From: Siderastrea radians | Taxonomy: Eukaryota > Cnidaria > Anthozoa > Scleractinia > Rhizangiidae | NCBI GenBank assembly: GCA_964017195.1 | Contig: OZ024887.1 | Span: 8,744,660 to 8,808,659 of the forward strand | DNA length: 64,000 bases | Direction of reading: 5' to 3' | Shown here: positions 63,652-64,000 of the stretch, one piece after another | How positions within the stretch are numbered: the stretch's first letter is position 1 | Layout of the letters: every line of letters begins with the position of its first letter | Position numbers and translations under genes: made by a program | Notes under the pieces: model-generated | The model's input: the letters and a program-made list of their open reading frames with translations, nothing else | The model's database searches: none | What the model was told of the DNA's origin: nothing

Positions 63652-64000
63652 GTAAAATATCATGAAAAACAGTTAAACGTACTCTTGTATTTCCATGAAG
63701 TTAAATGACCTTTCAACGAGTGCGCTTGACTTTGTAGTTTATTGTCAGCTAACATGGTGCCTTTCAGTACAACGAGGCTGTGCCACTCCAGATCTAGCAG
63801 GAAGACAAGAGTCATATAATGTTGCGCGACAACACTTTTACTGTAACATACAGCCGTTTGCGAATTAACATTTTGGGGGATTCGATTTTTGGAAGCCGGG
63901 TCATTGATTCCTAAAAAACGAAAGATAGATTGGAAGATCCCGCTATAACTATAAAACAAAAATACTGTTGTTTTAACTGACATCCTTTGCTCCCCTTCCA

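Overview
The window is animal nuclear DNA, most likely from an anthozoan cnidarian and probably a stony coral. Evidence for this is AT-rich, intron-dense sequence with GT-AG introns, extracellular modular proteins (VWD, sushi, MACPF, EGF, F5/8 type C) built from mostly phase-1 exons, and a heavy load of short terminal-inverted-repeat elements plus a tRNA-derived SINE. The species is an inference; no ribosomal or mitochondrial marker is present. There is no bacterial, phage or CRISPR content.

Layout. (1) 1533-8335, plus strand: the 3' six exons of a SUSD2/MUC4-like membrane protein (end of a VWD domain, the conserved segment after it, three sushi domains, one transmembrane helix, short basic tail). 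Its 5' exons lie left of the window. (2) 8336-12274: its 3' flank and a mostly empty intergenic stretch. (3) 47875 down to 12275, minus strand: one large gene of about 21 exons (about 1442 codons by my splicing). It encodes a secreted MACPF (perforin-like) protein with a charged N-terminal helix region, the MACPF domain, a module resembling the farnesoic acid O-methyltransferase (FAMeT) domain, a cysteine-rich segment, then EGF, F5/8C, four EGFs and a second F5/8C. (4) 47876-51580: a shared intergenic region of about 3.7 kb with a diverged direct duplication. (5) 51581 to beyond 63651, plus strand: a second MACPF gene, clearly paralogous to the first, of which seven exons are inside the window. 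The two MACPF genes are head to head, and exons 4-8 of the first match exons 3-7 of the second in length and splice phase, so the locus is an inverted duplication.

Much of the rest is intronic or intergenic mobile DNA. Examples are a roughly 9-kb element with GGAATTCC-rich inverted ends in intron 1 of the minus-strand gene, with a 1.2-kb MULE-like element nested in it; TTAA-flanked MITEs; a 511-bp near-palindrome; a 124-bp satellite interrupted by a 143-bp TIR element; and a 3.2-kb TIR element in an intron of the plus-strand MACPF gene.

How the genes might work together: both MACPF proteins have signal peptides and, in the complete copy, glycan or lipid-binding style modules (F5/8C) and EGFs. 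This suggests secreted pore-forming or target-binding proteins used in defence, venom or development. That role is inferred from domain families only. All exon boundaries were placed by eye from splice consensus, reading-frame continuity and agreement between the two paralogues.
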